From Fallopia convolvulus (taxonomy: Eukaryota; Streptophyta; Magnoliopsida; Caryophyllales; Polygonaceae): a stretch of 64,000 nt of DNA. Below the pieces are notes generated by a model. The model was not told where the DNA came from, did not search any database, and worked only from the letters and a program-made list of their open reading frames with translations. The position numbers and the translations under genes were made by a program. Positions 1 through 9,992 of the stretch are shown piece after piece; the first letter of the stretch is position 1, and the number at the start of each line of letters is the position of its first letter. The DNA lies in the NCBI GenBank assembly GCA_964016875.1, contig OZ024733.1, forward strand, positions 20,271,824 through 20,335,823, in the 5' to 3' direction.

Positions 1-169
1 TGAGTTTTCTCGACCTAATCTTTCCTACTCAAAAAAAAAAGGAAAAATATTGTGTAAATTGCTAAAATTGAAGAAGGAAAGACTCAAACAAAATTAACAC
101 CTTGATATTTAATACAGTTTAACCACTAAATAAATCAAAGATATTATTTGAAAAAAATATTAATATATT

Positions 170-660
170 TCTGGTTTTCGGTTAACCGCTATATGTAAAG
201 TTGTTAACCGAAACCGAACCGATAAACCGAAAATATTTTCGGATCGGTTAACCAAACCGAAATTTCAAAAAAAATCGGTTTGGTTAACTTAGAAAATAAT
301 CGGTTTTTTGGTTTTCCGGTTCGGTTTTTTGGTTTCGGTTTTTTATGGACACCCTTACCCAATGTTGTGTCCGATTCACGAACCATGGAACCGAAACATG
401 AACTAGAAATTTCCCGGATCCTCAGTTCTCGGTTCCGGTTTGGTTCCAATTTTTTTTGGTTTCGGAACAGTTCCGGTTCCGGATTAGTTCTGATTCCGAA
501 CCTTTAAAAAATAAAAATAAATGTTGAAAATGCAAAACCACGATCGCGACAACGGCACCGCTAGTTCTACCGGTACCGGCTGACCCCGGTTCCAGTTCCA
601 AAACCGCCGGTTTTTTCCGATTCGGTTCCCCGGTTTCAATGGAACCGAACACACCTTTGG
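170..660. repeat. Degenerate CCGAAC/GGTTCG-rich repeat tract
   Basis: The stretch is dominated by imperfect short units such as AACCGAAACCGAACCG on the left and GGTTCCGGTTCGG further right, so the two halves read as partly inverted versions of one another. Predicted peptides here are low-complexity (Asn, Arg, Phe, Gly) and occur on both strands, which marks them as by-products of the repeat and not genes. Shorter related sequence occurs near 8040-8160. The source family is not recognised. Confidence 0.6.
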
Positions 661-889
661 GTCATCTAAATCCATGCACCTGCTAGAGTGTATACATTCC
701 TACCTTTTTCGGTTAATTTATACCCTCTTTTTTTACCATTTTCAACATTTTTCTCTCTCTATATACAATTACACGCATACCCTGTTTTCTAATTAAAACT
801 ATATATGCCCCTTATTATTAATAATTTTATTAACTAATAAAATATTTTAATTAACTATACTTATGCAATATTAATGTCTATGGATATTA

Positions 890-1110
890 AAAAAATTATA
901 AATTATGGTATAATTTTTTTTAATAATGTATTAATCACCCAAATGAGCATTTTATAAAACACCCTATTAAGTAAATGGAGGAACGAGCAACGTGTCGCTC
1001 ACTGAGTGGGCCGCGCTCACCCACTGTGATCGTGACATGTGGTTCATACTATTTTTTTGGGCTAAACAATAGCCAAACTCATTGTTTGGTTTAGTGGAGG
1101 ATAAAATCCA
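890..1110. repeat. Dispersed repeat, copy A (pairs with 1765-1965)
   Basis: About 200 bp recur at 1765-1965 with small changes: a TGGTATAATTTTTTTTA run, the block TTTATAAAACACCC, then TAAATGGAGGA and the GC-richer GTGGGCCGCG...CACCCACT block. The two copies are direct repeats about 870 bp apart. It is non-coding and probably part of a MITE family. Confidence 0.6.
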
Positions 1111-1279
1111 TGTGTTTGGTCTCATGGAGGGAGAAAGACAAGCGCAAGAATCCCATGCTCCTCTATTTTTTTATGAGGTGTAAAGTTTGCACATGTCTTT
1201 CTTAGGACACATCCCAATCTCTATAGTTTAATAATTTTCTAACACTTTGACCCCTCATCCACAACCGTTGTGGATGCTC
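1075..1279. repeat. MITE-like repeat with GATGCTC end (related copy at 6335-6530)
   Basis: The sequence from TTGGTTTAGTGGAGG to GTGGATGCTC recurs at 6335-6530 with about one change in eight bases by eye. The end GATGCTC followed by TTA matches the 3' end and TTA duplication of the better-defined MITE at 22607-23230. The left end is not resolved. Confidence 0.5.
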
Positions 1280-1282
1280 TTA

Positions 1283-1480
1283 GACCATTTGTATCCATGC
1301 ACCTGCTACATTGTTATGCATTCCAATTTTTTTCATTTCTCTATCTGTCACATCATCTATACACCCCATTTTAATGTATACCTACATCCATGCACCCCAT
1401 AAATTCATATTTTTACCATTTTCAACATCTCTCTCTCTCTCTCTCCATATACAATTACACATATACAGACACCTGACCTT
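1283..1480 (-). repeat. MITE fragment related to the 22607-23230 element
   Basis: The run CCATGCACCTGCTAC followed by CT-rich and CCATGCACCCC blocks matches the reverse complement of 23060-23230. A shorter relative lies at 672-775. It starts immediately after a TTA that also closes the preceding MITE end, so the two elements abut. The far end is missing or unrecognisable. Confidence 0.5.
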
Positions 1481-1764
1481 TGACCAATTGATCACTTTGA
1501 CACCCCACCTTTGGGAATATTCGATTGAGTACTTGAACTATATGAATTAAGACCTATTGAACACTTGTTTGGTCCAAAAAAATTGCGTACACAGCACGCA
1601 TGCCATGTCGGTGTGCAACATCAGTTATAATCATCAAGTTAAATGCCAACTTAGATTGAACTTATTAAAAAAAGTTTTAAAAAAACAAAAAAATGTAAAA
1701 GAACAAATTTGAGTTAGGGCTCCCATTTCACCTCATTTATGAAGTTAAATGCCAACTTAGATTT

Positions 1765-2080
1765 AACTTATGAATTATGGTATAATTTTTTTTATAATGT
1801 ATTAATTGCCCAAATAGGCAATTTATAAAACACCCCATTTATTAAATGGAGGAGCGGGCCATGTGTCAGTCATTGAGTGGGCCGCGATCACCCACTACAA
1901 GCACAACTCGTGGCTCATACTATTTTTTTAGACTGGACACTAGCCAAAACTCATCGTTTGCTTTAGTGAGTTTGGATCATATAAGGAGGATGTTTAACCT
2001 AAAAAATGAGGAGCATTTGCAGCCATCCGATTGGCTCAATCTAACGGAGGAGGTTTTATCCTCATTTCATTAAACGAGGG
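1765..2080. repeat. Dispersed repeat, copy B (pairs with 890-1110)
   Basis: The first 200 bp match copy A. The remainder runs into GGAGCATTTGCAGCCATCC, a motif typical of plant MITE ends, and a GGAGGAGG tract. The 75-residue open frame across it has no recognisable domain and crosses repeat sequence, so it is not called a gene. Confidence 0.5.
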
Positions 2081-3149
2081 CAATATGGTCTTTTCCGCCC
2101 ATCTATTGTTCCTTTTCCCATCTGATCTTGTAGACACCAGTAACGTGTCCGCCTAATCGGAGGAGGAGTATTTTTTCACAATTCGATCTTTTTCGCCCCT
2201 TCCTCTTAACCAGTAAGGCGTCCGCCTAAATCGATTTTAAAATCTTCTTCTCCCATTGATTTGCCTGATTTCTTACCTTCTTCGAGTTGAAATAGGTGAC
2301 CAGATGATTCAGTAGGGCGCTCTTGATCGAAGAAGGAAAGTTCGAGTAACTCTACCACAACATTGTGAGGGCTCCTAATGTTCCTGAGATGAATGTCATA
2401 ATTAAACAACCCAATCAAAATGGTTTCGAGCATGTTTTCCTCGATCTTGATCACTTTTGAAAATTTTAATTTTTTTTAAATTTAATTTAAATCATGCTTG
2501 TTTCAGGTTTAAATCCAGTGCACTTTCCTTGATTGAGTTCATACTTGGAACAAACTAAGCATTCGAGTAATTATGGATTGCAATTGATCTTGTTGTGTTT
2601 TGGTAATTCTAATGCTTAATAGAAATTAAAGTTAAAATGTCTATGCTTGTTCTTTCACATGTGCAATCTTATATCTTTGATGTGTGAGCTAGTGATATAT
2701 AGATGTTTAATCAGTAGTTGTCTCTAAAAATGATGTAATTTCTTTTTAAGGACTGATTATGGCTTCCTAATGATATTGCTTATTTGACACCTTCATACTT
2801 ATATGACAACATGTGCAATTTTTGGATGGATTGAGTAAACAAAAGTGGAACAAGCAAAATGAGGATTGTACATGGAGATAAGGAGTGTTGATCAACTTGT
2901 TGAAGATGGATTGGCACCATAGTCAAGGGCATGGACTAGTCTTTTGTTTGAAAATGGTTTTGGATTTCTCGCTATTGAGAATGAGATCTTCTACTAAGCT
3001 TGTTGATGTTCTTTACATAGTATTCTTAAAAAGAATAAATTGTTGATTTCACCTGTTGAATTTGCTACTCTTTTCTTATAATTTAACCCAATCCATGCGG
3101 AAGAAATTTATTCAATGTTCATTGTCATTTGTATGCACATGCTACAACT
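2081..3149. other. AT-rich stretch with no recognised gene
   Basis: I see no conserved protein domain, terminal repeat or RNA gene here. A phrase resembling CAGTAAGGCGTCCGCCTAA occurs twice near 2140 and 2207 in diverged form. The longest minus-strand frame (2206-2454) has no recognisable motif. Confidence 0.5.
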
Positions 3150-3219
3150 AGCCTATTAGCTCAAATGGGAGAGCGTTGTGTGTGTGCACAAAGATGTAGG
3201 TTCCACTCCTACACAGGGT
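3150..3219 (+). other. tRNA-like sequence, left end
   Basis: A cloverleaf can be drawn with D-stem GCTC/GAGC, a 5-bp anticodon-type stem TTGTG/CACAA and T-stem GTAGG/CCTAC. The acceptor stem pairs at only 5 of 7 positions. The anticodon-type loop has 6 nt instead of 7, and the B box (GGTTCCACTCC) departs from consensus. The first bases resemble nuclear tRNA-Ile genes. This is a tRNA relic, not a functional tRNA gene. Confidence 0.6.
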
Positions 3220-3870
3220 AACTTAAAATGCACTTTACTAATCACCGAGTCACTCAATTCGGCATGCACTTTTACTTACTTGCAATGCACGCTTACTAAT
3301 TTGGAATGCACTTTTAGAGACATGGAATGCACTTTTACTATAGAATGCAATTTCACTACTTTGAAATCCACTCTTTCTATCTCTTAGGAATGCAATTTTT
3401 CTACTATGTAACACACTTTTACTACTTTAAAATGCACTTTAGAGTGCATTTCATGTAGTCTATAATGCATTTTTTTGACCTATCTAGAATGCACTTTAGC
3501 TAATTTATAATGCACTTTTACCACTTTAGAATGCACTTTCGAATTTAAGTTCATTACTCTAAAATGTACTTATTTTATCGATTTGGAATGCACTTTTTCA
3601 ACTTTAGAATGCACTTTTGCTACTTTAGAAATCACTTTTTCTACTTCAGAATGCACTCTAGAATTCAACGACACAACAAAATATTCATGAATTTCTTCCA
3701 TGTGATTACACTATATACAATTTAGGAATGCATGTTTTCACTTTTATAATGCACTTTTACTACTTTTCAATTGCACTTTAGGGTTCAATTTACTACTCTA
3801 GAATGCACTATTTTCTATCTACTTGGAATGAACATTTGCTATTTTAGAATGCACTTTTTTGAATGGTTTT
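3220..3870 (+). repeat. TGCACTTT minisatellite
   Basis: Roughly 20 or more imperfect units built on RAATGCACTTT, often extended to TTTAGAATGCACTTTTACTA, with spacing that drifts between about 15 and 40 bp. Open frames across it are low-complexity repeats (Cys-Thr-Phe) and not genes. The same core recurs in the MULE-type MITEs at 49029 and 62719. Confidence 0.8.
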
Positions 3871-3906
3871 TTTACTGACGATTCATGTGCACTTCTAAAA
3901 CAAATT

Positions 3907-3976
3907 AGCCCATGTGGGATTCGAACCCACATCCTTGTACATATGCACATTGCTCTTCCATTTGAGCTAATAGGCT
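3907..3976 (-). other. tRNA-like sequence, right end
   Basis: Read on the minus strand it forms a 7-bp acceptor stem with one G-U pair (AGCCTAT/ATGGGCT), D-stem GCTC/GAGC and a perfect T-arm, GTGGG-TTCGAAT-CCCAC. The A box and the B box (GGTTCGAATCC) both look intact, so RNA polymerase III promoter function is conceivable. The anticodon arm is wrong: only 20 nt separate D and T arms, and no 5-bp stem with a 7-nt loop can be made. I therefore do not call it a tRNA gene. Confidence 0.65.
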
Positions 3977-5104
3977 TTCCTTATAATAATAACTTGTTAG
4001 CTTCTTAAAGTAATCAAATAATTTTTCAATGTAAAATAATTCCCTACTAGAATGTATTAAAGTTCTTCCGCACAATCAGAGAAGATTTAACATAATTTTT
4101 TTATTGACTTAACTATAAGATTTTTTCCCATCACTTTTATCAACTAGAAGGACAACCCATATGATGCCAAAAATCTCAACAAGACTGAAATTGCTAGAAT
4201 GCATAATAATTTTTTTTTTTGGTTGAAAGAATGCATAATAAATTGCTATGTATTCATTGTGTCTAACTAATTTGGAAAATTAAATTACTTGTATGCAATA
4301 GTAAAGTGCATCCTTAAGTACCTAAAGTGCATACATAAGTGCCTAAAGTGCATGGTATTCTCTGGACAATTAAAATTAATGGAATAGATTCACATTACAG
4401 TGCCTTGAAGTTGTTATTCAACAATTTCAGAAACATTTCGGAAACTACAATTTATAAGTATCAACCAACTAGACTTTTTCTTTTTTGTCTCACCCAAAGC
4501 TATGTTCAAGAGAACTCCAAGTATTTTTTATAAGACATGTTTCATCATGGCGATAAACTTTAACCTCTAATGCACCATTTATATATGTGAATCCACTCTA
4601 TGCAACTAAGAAGTAAATGATGGAGGCAACAACAACTCACAGATTTGGATCTAGGTTAAATTTTGCTCTATTAGTCAATAATGTTAATTTTCAAACTACA
4701 AGTTCCATTGTCACAATTACTACCATTAATATACCATATTATCAAGGCATTTTAGCATGTTATTAGTGCACTTTTGCACTTTTGTGCACCATAACTTTAA
4801 GTTGATAATTTTAACTCTACATCGTACAAAAGAAAGCACAAATAATGGTTAAACACACATAAGCGTAGTCAATTTCACATCATACGCTCCAGTATTCAAG
4901 TTGTTTTCTAGAAGGGTACACGCACTTTTCTATACATGTCCTAAAACACGCCAACAAACTCAAAATCAATCATACACATGAAATGAATTTCACAAGAACT
5001 AATTGTTAGTGTTTAAAAGCATCAATGACTCGAAATAGAGTGATTAATTCAAATATGTAGCCAGAAATACGAAATTGCATACGAAATAATTTCTAGGGTT
5101 TATC
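3977..5104. other. AT-rich stretch with short TGCAC motifs, no gene
   Basis: Three spaced copies of AAAGTGCAT lie at 4302-4352, related to the minisatellite upstream. Otherwise I see no protein domain or structured repeat. The frame at 4339-4533 has no recognisable motif. Confidence 0.5.
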
Positions 5105-5895
5105 ATGATGATGCTCAAAATAGCGAAGCAAGAGGTGGGCCCGAGGTATGAGGGTCAAACCAGGTCAAAGGGACCCCCGAGGATGATCCTGGGGCCCACA
5201 ACCATACCCACCTCTTATTTTAACAAAATTCCTACCCCACGAGGTCCCCCTCGACCTCGGAGCGAGGTCTCGGCCTCGCAACTGACTCTACTTGCGCCCG
5301 CCCACCATGACCACTCAGCGACCGCCGCTCTTCGAGCCAATCACCGGCTGCCTCGCCCCTAGGCCAATCAGAGCCCTTGATCTCGGGCGTCCCACATCGG
5401 ACAACAACCAAAACTCGACTCCCCAATCCTCTATAAATAGAGGAGATTCTCATATGGAAAAGGGGTCGAAAAACATCTTGAACTCAAGAACTTTCTTGCT
5501 CGTTGAAGATCGACGTGATCGAAACACCGTTAAAAGGCCTCGCTAAAGATAGGTGAAGTCCACAAAAAGACTTCAAGTCTCACAGAGTTTCCGCTCACAT
5601 CAAAGACCTCGCTACACCACCTCGCAAGCCTCTTACACCTCGCTCTACCTCACATCAAAGACTCCGCAACTCAACCTCGCTCAAAGGGATCGGCAAGTGA
5701 CACTCAGAGCTAGCTAGCAACTAGGAGATCTCGGACATTGTTAGGTCGAGATCTCGGATAATCGTAGGAGGTCTAGGGTGTAATTCTCAAATAATCTGTT
5801 AGCCTCGTTGGCTTGTAAAACTTCGCTGTAAAGAAAATCATAAATAAAGAAGCAAGTGTTTGCACTTTCGAATATAATAATCTCGTTTCTTGTCT
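5105..5895 (+). mobile_element. Probable solo LTR of a Ty3-type retrotransposon
   Basis: A compact GC-rich block has the layout of an LTR promoter. A TATA box, TATAAATAG at 5432-5440, sits inside a CCTCTATAAATAGAGG palindrome, as in many Ty3 LTRs. Several hundred bp downstream an AATAAA signal at 5843-5848 is followed by a T-rich tail. No gag, primer-binding site or second copy follows. The exact TG...CA ends and any duplication are not resolved, so the borders are approximate. Confidence 0.45.
5432..5440 (+). promoter_or_regulatory. TATA box of the solo LTR
   Basis: TATAAATAG is embedded in an inverted repeat (CCTCTA...TAGAGG) and preceded by GC-rich sequence, which is the usual setting in plant Ty3 LTRs. 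Confidence 0.5.
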
Positions 5896-7765
5896 TCTAG
5901 TGAGCCTTTCATTTCGGATTTCATCATTTCGATCTCACCTTTGATCTTCTGTCCTTTTGTTTTTGGTACCATTTTCAAGTAGTGCTCGAACTACTAGATC
6001 GATTACTCTTGTAAATTGTTTGATACGACCTTTGATGGCGTTTTTTGTGGTTGTTCTTCAGATTCAGATGAAAACGAGAATGGGATTTGGGAACGAGAAT
6101 GATATTTTGTGGTTGTTCTTCGTCGAGTTGGGCAGCAGATCGGGAGAGTGAGTTATTTTTGGCTTTTTTAGGGACATATTGTTCAATGTAATTACAAATT
6201 TGCCACCGCTCCATTTTTCTACTCCTTTTTTATCAACACCCATCTCTTAATCTCAACCCTTGATCATCTCAATCCGACGGCTCTTGTAGCTCCTTATTTT
6301 TCAACCTATCACCTATACACACCTGAATTTCACTCTTGGTTTAGTGGAGGAAAAATTCCATATGTTTGGTCCCATGGAGAGGGGGAAAGACACGCGCATG
6401 AATCCCATGCTCCTCTTTTTTTATGGCGTGCAAAATTTGCACCTGTATTTCTTGGGAATGTCCATATTTTAATAATTTTTTGACACTATGAACCCCATCT
6501 ACAACCATTGTTGATGCTATTACCAACCATATTCATGTTCATTAAAAAAAATGGAAATTCTTGATTTAGTTAGGTTTTATGTCTTAATTTATAATTTTTC
6601 TTACATTATAAAATATTTTCACTTTTCTAATAAAAAATAATTTATTAATTTAAAAACCAATTCCAATCTCGAAACCAGGAATATAAATTAAAAAAATACC
6701 CTATAAAAATAGTAAAATAAATAATTTATATAATTAAAATTTGTCAAGCAGGTTTAATGCTCGTTTGGTTAGATACAGAAAGTACAATTCAGAGGAACTT
6801 AATTCATGGAATTGATTTCCCGGATATTATAAATTATGAGAATGTATAAAATACGTTTGGTTGAAATTAAATTCCTTGTAATTAAGATCATTGCCTTTTG
6901 CTTGGTTGAATTTAAAAATTCACGTTTTGAGTTGGTGCCTTGAAAAAATTATTTCAAATAGTACCCCAAACTATTAAATTATTTCGGTTCATGCCCTAAA
7001 TTATAATTTTCGTTAGATTATAAGAAATTTGTTTGTTTTCTAATAAAAACTATTTTTGAGTTTATAAATTTGAAACCTAATTTTAATATTGAATATTAAG
7101 ATATTTTAAAAAATATACTTGATAAAAATATTTAAAATTCCAAAATAATTAACATTTAATAATTTAAATAATTTTACGTAAAAGTCTATTAGACAGTTAT
7201 AAATTAAATAATATACATTCTAACAATTTATGATAATATTTTTATAGAGTAAATATTGTTATTCATATTCAATGTGTAATAATTCATATATTATATCATA
7301 TGGAAAATTCGGATTGATACGTACAACAAAATTGTTGTTACGTTTTACTGGATAGATTCTACTTCACAAATTCAAATTGTATAATATATTTAATCTAATA
7401 TAACTATTGAAATATGTTGAATTTTGACTTGAGAAATTTAAATTATATAGTATAAGTGTTTGTTTGGTTGTCTACTAAAATACCATGATTTAGAAAAACA
7501 CAGAAAGTAGCATTTAATATATGCGTTTGGTTAAATTATTTTCATGGATAAAACACTAGAAGTTAAATTCTCATGATTTACACTTCCCACATAATGGATG
7601 AATAACAATTACCTAGGTGGGGGTGAGTAAAATCAAATTCCTCCATTTTTTTGTAAATATCTTTATTCTTTTTTATATTTAAATTGTAAATTTTCTACTT
7701 ACCCATGAGTCAAACTCTAGATTTTAATACATAAAGGTTATAATATTAATAGTAATACGGTTCGG
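5896..7765. other. AT-rich intergenic DNA with one MITE-like copy
   Basis: Apart from the repeat at 6335-6530 I see no gene or RNA. The interval 6540-7740 is extremely AT-rich with short A and T tracts. Confidence 0.5.
6335..6530. repeat. MITE-like repeat, second copy of 1075-1279
   Basis: It aligns by eye from TTGGTTTAGTGGAGG through AATCCCATGCTCCTCTTT to CAACCATTGTTGATGCT. The terminal GATGCTC of the first copy is worn to GATGCTA here. Confidence 0.55.
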
Positions 7766-7912
7766 CTAATGTGTGCCCATGGGCACACAATAAAAGGGTT
7801 AATTTGGGAAATTATTTCAAAACTATTCCCTAAATTGGAATTAATGAACCCTTTTAAAAAAATCAAAATTAACAAACAATGTCCAGATTTACCAAGATTA
7901 GGCACACATTAG
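7766..7912. mobile_element. Small MITE with CTAATGTGTGCC terminal inverted repeats
   Basis: The 147-bp element begins CTAATGTGTGCC and ends in the exact inverse GGCACACATTAG, a 12-bp perfect terminal inverted repeat. The left end continues into an 18-bp perfect palindrome, GTGTGCCCATGGGCACAC, at 7771-7788. No clear target-site duplication is visible, so the superfamily is not assigned. Confidence 0.6.
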
Positions 7913-8237
7913 AAAAATCCATACTAATAAATTCACATAAAAAACTTGATACTTGATACTTCCCAACATCCATACCTCTTATCACTAGGCCGTCCCATGT
8001 GGGGGCATGATTAGTCATAGTTCCTAAACGTACAAGTTCGGTCTTGTAGCCGGTTTGGATCTGGTTCCAGGGTGGTTCTGTGATCTCGAAACTATAAGTT
8101 TCATTCTTATTTAAAAAAATAAAAAAATGGCCTGAACTAGTTGTTGGATCTGTTGGGAATCGAAGGTTCCCCACAATCAAAGCATTGATTTTTTTTTAAA
8201 AAAAACCACTAAACCTATATTCCAACAATCCTACCCC

Positions 8238-8245
8238 TATAAATA
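8238..8245 (+). promoter_or_regulatory. TATA box upstream of the hAT transposase relic
   Basis: TATAAATA lies about 150 bp before the ATG at 8391 with a CT-rich leader between them, consistent with the original transposase promoter. Confidence 0.45.
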
Positions 8246-8390
8246 TCATATCCTACCTTCATTTTTACTCACACCAATCTCATACTTTCTTATTTCTCTC
8301 TTCTACTCTCATATTCTTATTCTATACAAGCTTCCATTCTTTCCAAGTTGCAAATCTCTTATTAATATTCTTCAAAGTTTTTACTCTAAA

Positions 8391-8760
8391 ATGGATTTTG
8401 TATTCGATGATCTCATCCATCAACTCTTTGGTGGCTCACAAGAAAGTCAATTTCAAGGGCACAACTCCTTTACATCATTATCCTCCTATGCCTAGGCTGA
8501 CACCATTGCCCCCTTATGTTCCTATTCCTAGCCAAGGAAATGAGGGGGCATCTTTGACAGCCACCCAAGCTAAAAGATCCTCACTTTCGAAATTTTCACA
8601 AAGCACTTTACCAAGGGTGATATGGAGGATGCACAAGGCTGATAATTCATCAAGTGCAACTATTGTCCCACGATGTACAATTGGGAACAAGGAGGATCTT
8701 ATGACACCATGCGATAAGGATTGTTGTAAGCAAAGTGATGCAAGGTAGATGACAAGGCTT
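8391..8760 (+). pseudogene. hAT transposase N-terminus with BED zinc finger (dead)
   Basis: From the ATG at 8391 the frame reads MDFVFDDLIHQLFGG, then stops at 8493 and at several later points. Beyond the stops the same frame contains FTKHFTKGDMEDA and FIKCNYCPTMY, a typical opening of the BED-type zinc finger of plant hAT transposases. The CxxC pair is present, but the following His/Cys half and the whole catalytic domain with the hATC dimerisation region are missing. The family uses this finger to bind subterminal repeats. At least five in-frame stops exclude function. A 248-bp segment of it is repeated directly downstream. Confidence 0.75.
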
Positions 8761-9157
8761 GATCCGACAAGATAGGTTTGGACAAAATTTCTACTTTGGC
8801 TTCACAGGGCGGTTCTCTCTACTCCAAACTCTGATTTGTAATTCCAACTCAAGGAGTTAGATCTATAAATCTAGTTGAACTCCTAAATATTTGAAATCAA
8901 GATCTTATGACAACTATTGTCCCACGATGTACAATTGGGACAAGGAGGATCTTATGACACCATGCGATAAGGATTGTTGTAAGCAAAGTGATGCAAGGTA
9001 GATGACAAGGCTTGATCCGACAAGATAGGTTTGGACAAAATTTCTACTTTGGCTTCACAGGGCGGTTCTCTCTACTCCAAACTCTGATTTGTAATTCCAA
9101 CTCAAGGAGTTAGATCTATAAATCTAGTTGAACTCCTAAATATTTGAAATCAAGATC
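8657..9157 (+). repeat. Direct duplication of about 248 bp within the hAT relic
   Basis: 8657-8904 and 8911-9157 are nearly identical (one single-base indel noticed, GGGAACAAGG against GGGACAAGG), separated by 6 bp. Both carry the CCCACGATG zinc-finger segment and a tail ending TTTGAAATCAAGATC. The high identity means the duplication is recent relative to the decay of the gene. Confidence 0.9.
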
Positions 9158-9559
9158 ATTTATAGATCAGAAGTTATGACAGTTCCACTGAGGTGTCACA
9201 AAATCCACCGAGAAGAGATTTCGATGGGAATTTGAAGGAGATTGTTTGAGATTGATGGAGTGGCAATGGAAGGGGACTGAAATGTTTGGATGAGATGAGA
9301 GTAAAGGATATGGATGTGTTTGATTGGATATGACTCACATCTCAAACACAAACTAGGACAACCGAATTCAGGATGTAACTCACCTAATATCGGATGTCTG
9401 TCGGAGGATCGATGTGACTCACGATCAAACAAGTTCTAAAGCTAATTTGATTCAGCCAAAAATTTCTTCATTCGTCCATTTCAAGGAAGAATGAGGTTTC
9501 TTCATGTTTTGATTTCAACGTCCATAAGAGACTAGAGCCATATGGCTTATAAACAAAGA
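9158..9559. other. Intergenic stretch, nothing recognised
   Basis: Moderately AT-rich. Short GATTGGATATGACTCACATC-like phrases echo each other near 9330 and 9410. No gene or known element was seen. Confidence 0.4.
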
Positions 9560-9992
9560 CCTAAGGGCAATACAACGTGGAAAGAGGCTCGCCAATCTCA
9601 GAAGGGACAGTAGAAAAAGGAGGAGTGCTTTCGAGTCTTACCCCGGTAGTTGGCACATATGGTGGCATGGTGTCATGATTCGAGTAATGTCCTTGGGACT
9701 CATATGGAACTTGAGGAACATAGGATATCGAGCCCTCTTTCGGGTGGAAGGCACGTTTCACAACATGGGAAGGATCTTCATGTACCCTTCCAGATACAAC
9801 AGGACCAATTCAGTTGATGCTCGGTACTTGATTCCCATTTGGTTGAAACCTCTCATTCAACCTTCCAATTCCTTGAATCGTGAATAATGGACTGAATTGA
9901 TTGTTGAATGGATTGCAAAATGGCTTCCATTGAAGGCGGTAAAGTTCCTCATTGAGGGTTAGGTCCATCCGTGCCGATGCTACCCGTGTGAG
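9560..9992 (-). pseudogene. Possible retrotransposon gag N-terminal fragment
   Basis: Read on the minus strand from an ATG near 9992, the sequence encodes MTHTGSIGTDG, a stop, then SMEAILQSIQQSIQSI, and in another frame HVVKRAFHPKEGSISYVP followed by a Pro/Tyr-rich stretch. A short Gln/Ser-rich helix and then a basic, proline-rich segment resembles the start of some plant Ty3 gag proteins. There is no capsid motif, zinc knuckle, protease or LTR nearby, so this is a weak assignment. Stops and frame changes make it non-functional in any case. Confidence 0.3.

Larger units (their letters stand above)
3150..3976. mobile_element. Unclassified element with tRNA-like inverted ends around a TGCACTTT minisatellite
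   Basis: Two 70-nt tRNA-like sequences face inward in inverted orientation (3150-3219 plus, 3907-3976 minus). Both begin AGCCTATTAGCTCAAATGG. Between them lie about 650 bp of imperfect tandem units around TAGAATGCACTTTTACTA, all in one orientation. No target-site duplication is evident directly outside the ends. The layout is unlike a SINE, which has one tRNA head and a tail, and is closer to a terminal-inverted-repeat or foldback element whose ends derive from a tRNA. Chance capture of two diverged tRNA pseudogenes is the alternative. Confidence 0.5.

Noticed and set aside
3220..3870. CRISPR array or real Cys/Thr-rich protein
   Set aside because: Units are imperfect, with no constant spacer length, in a plant nuclear context. 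The open frame is a by-product of the repeat.
3907..3976. Functional tRNA gene
   Set aside because: T-arm, D-arm and acceptor fit, but the anticodon arm is too short for a 5-bp stem and 7-nt loop, and it forms the end of a repeat element with a worse inverted partner.
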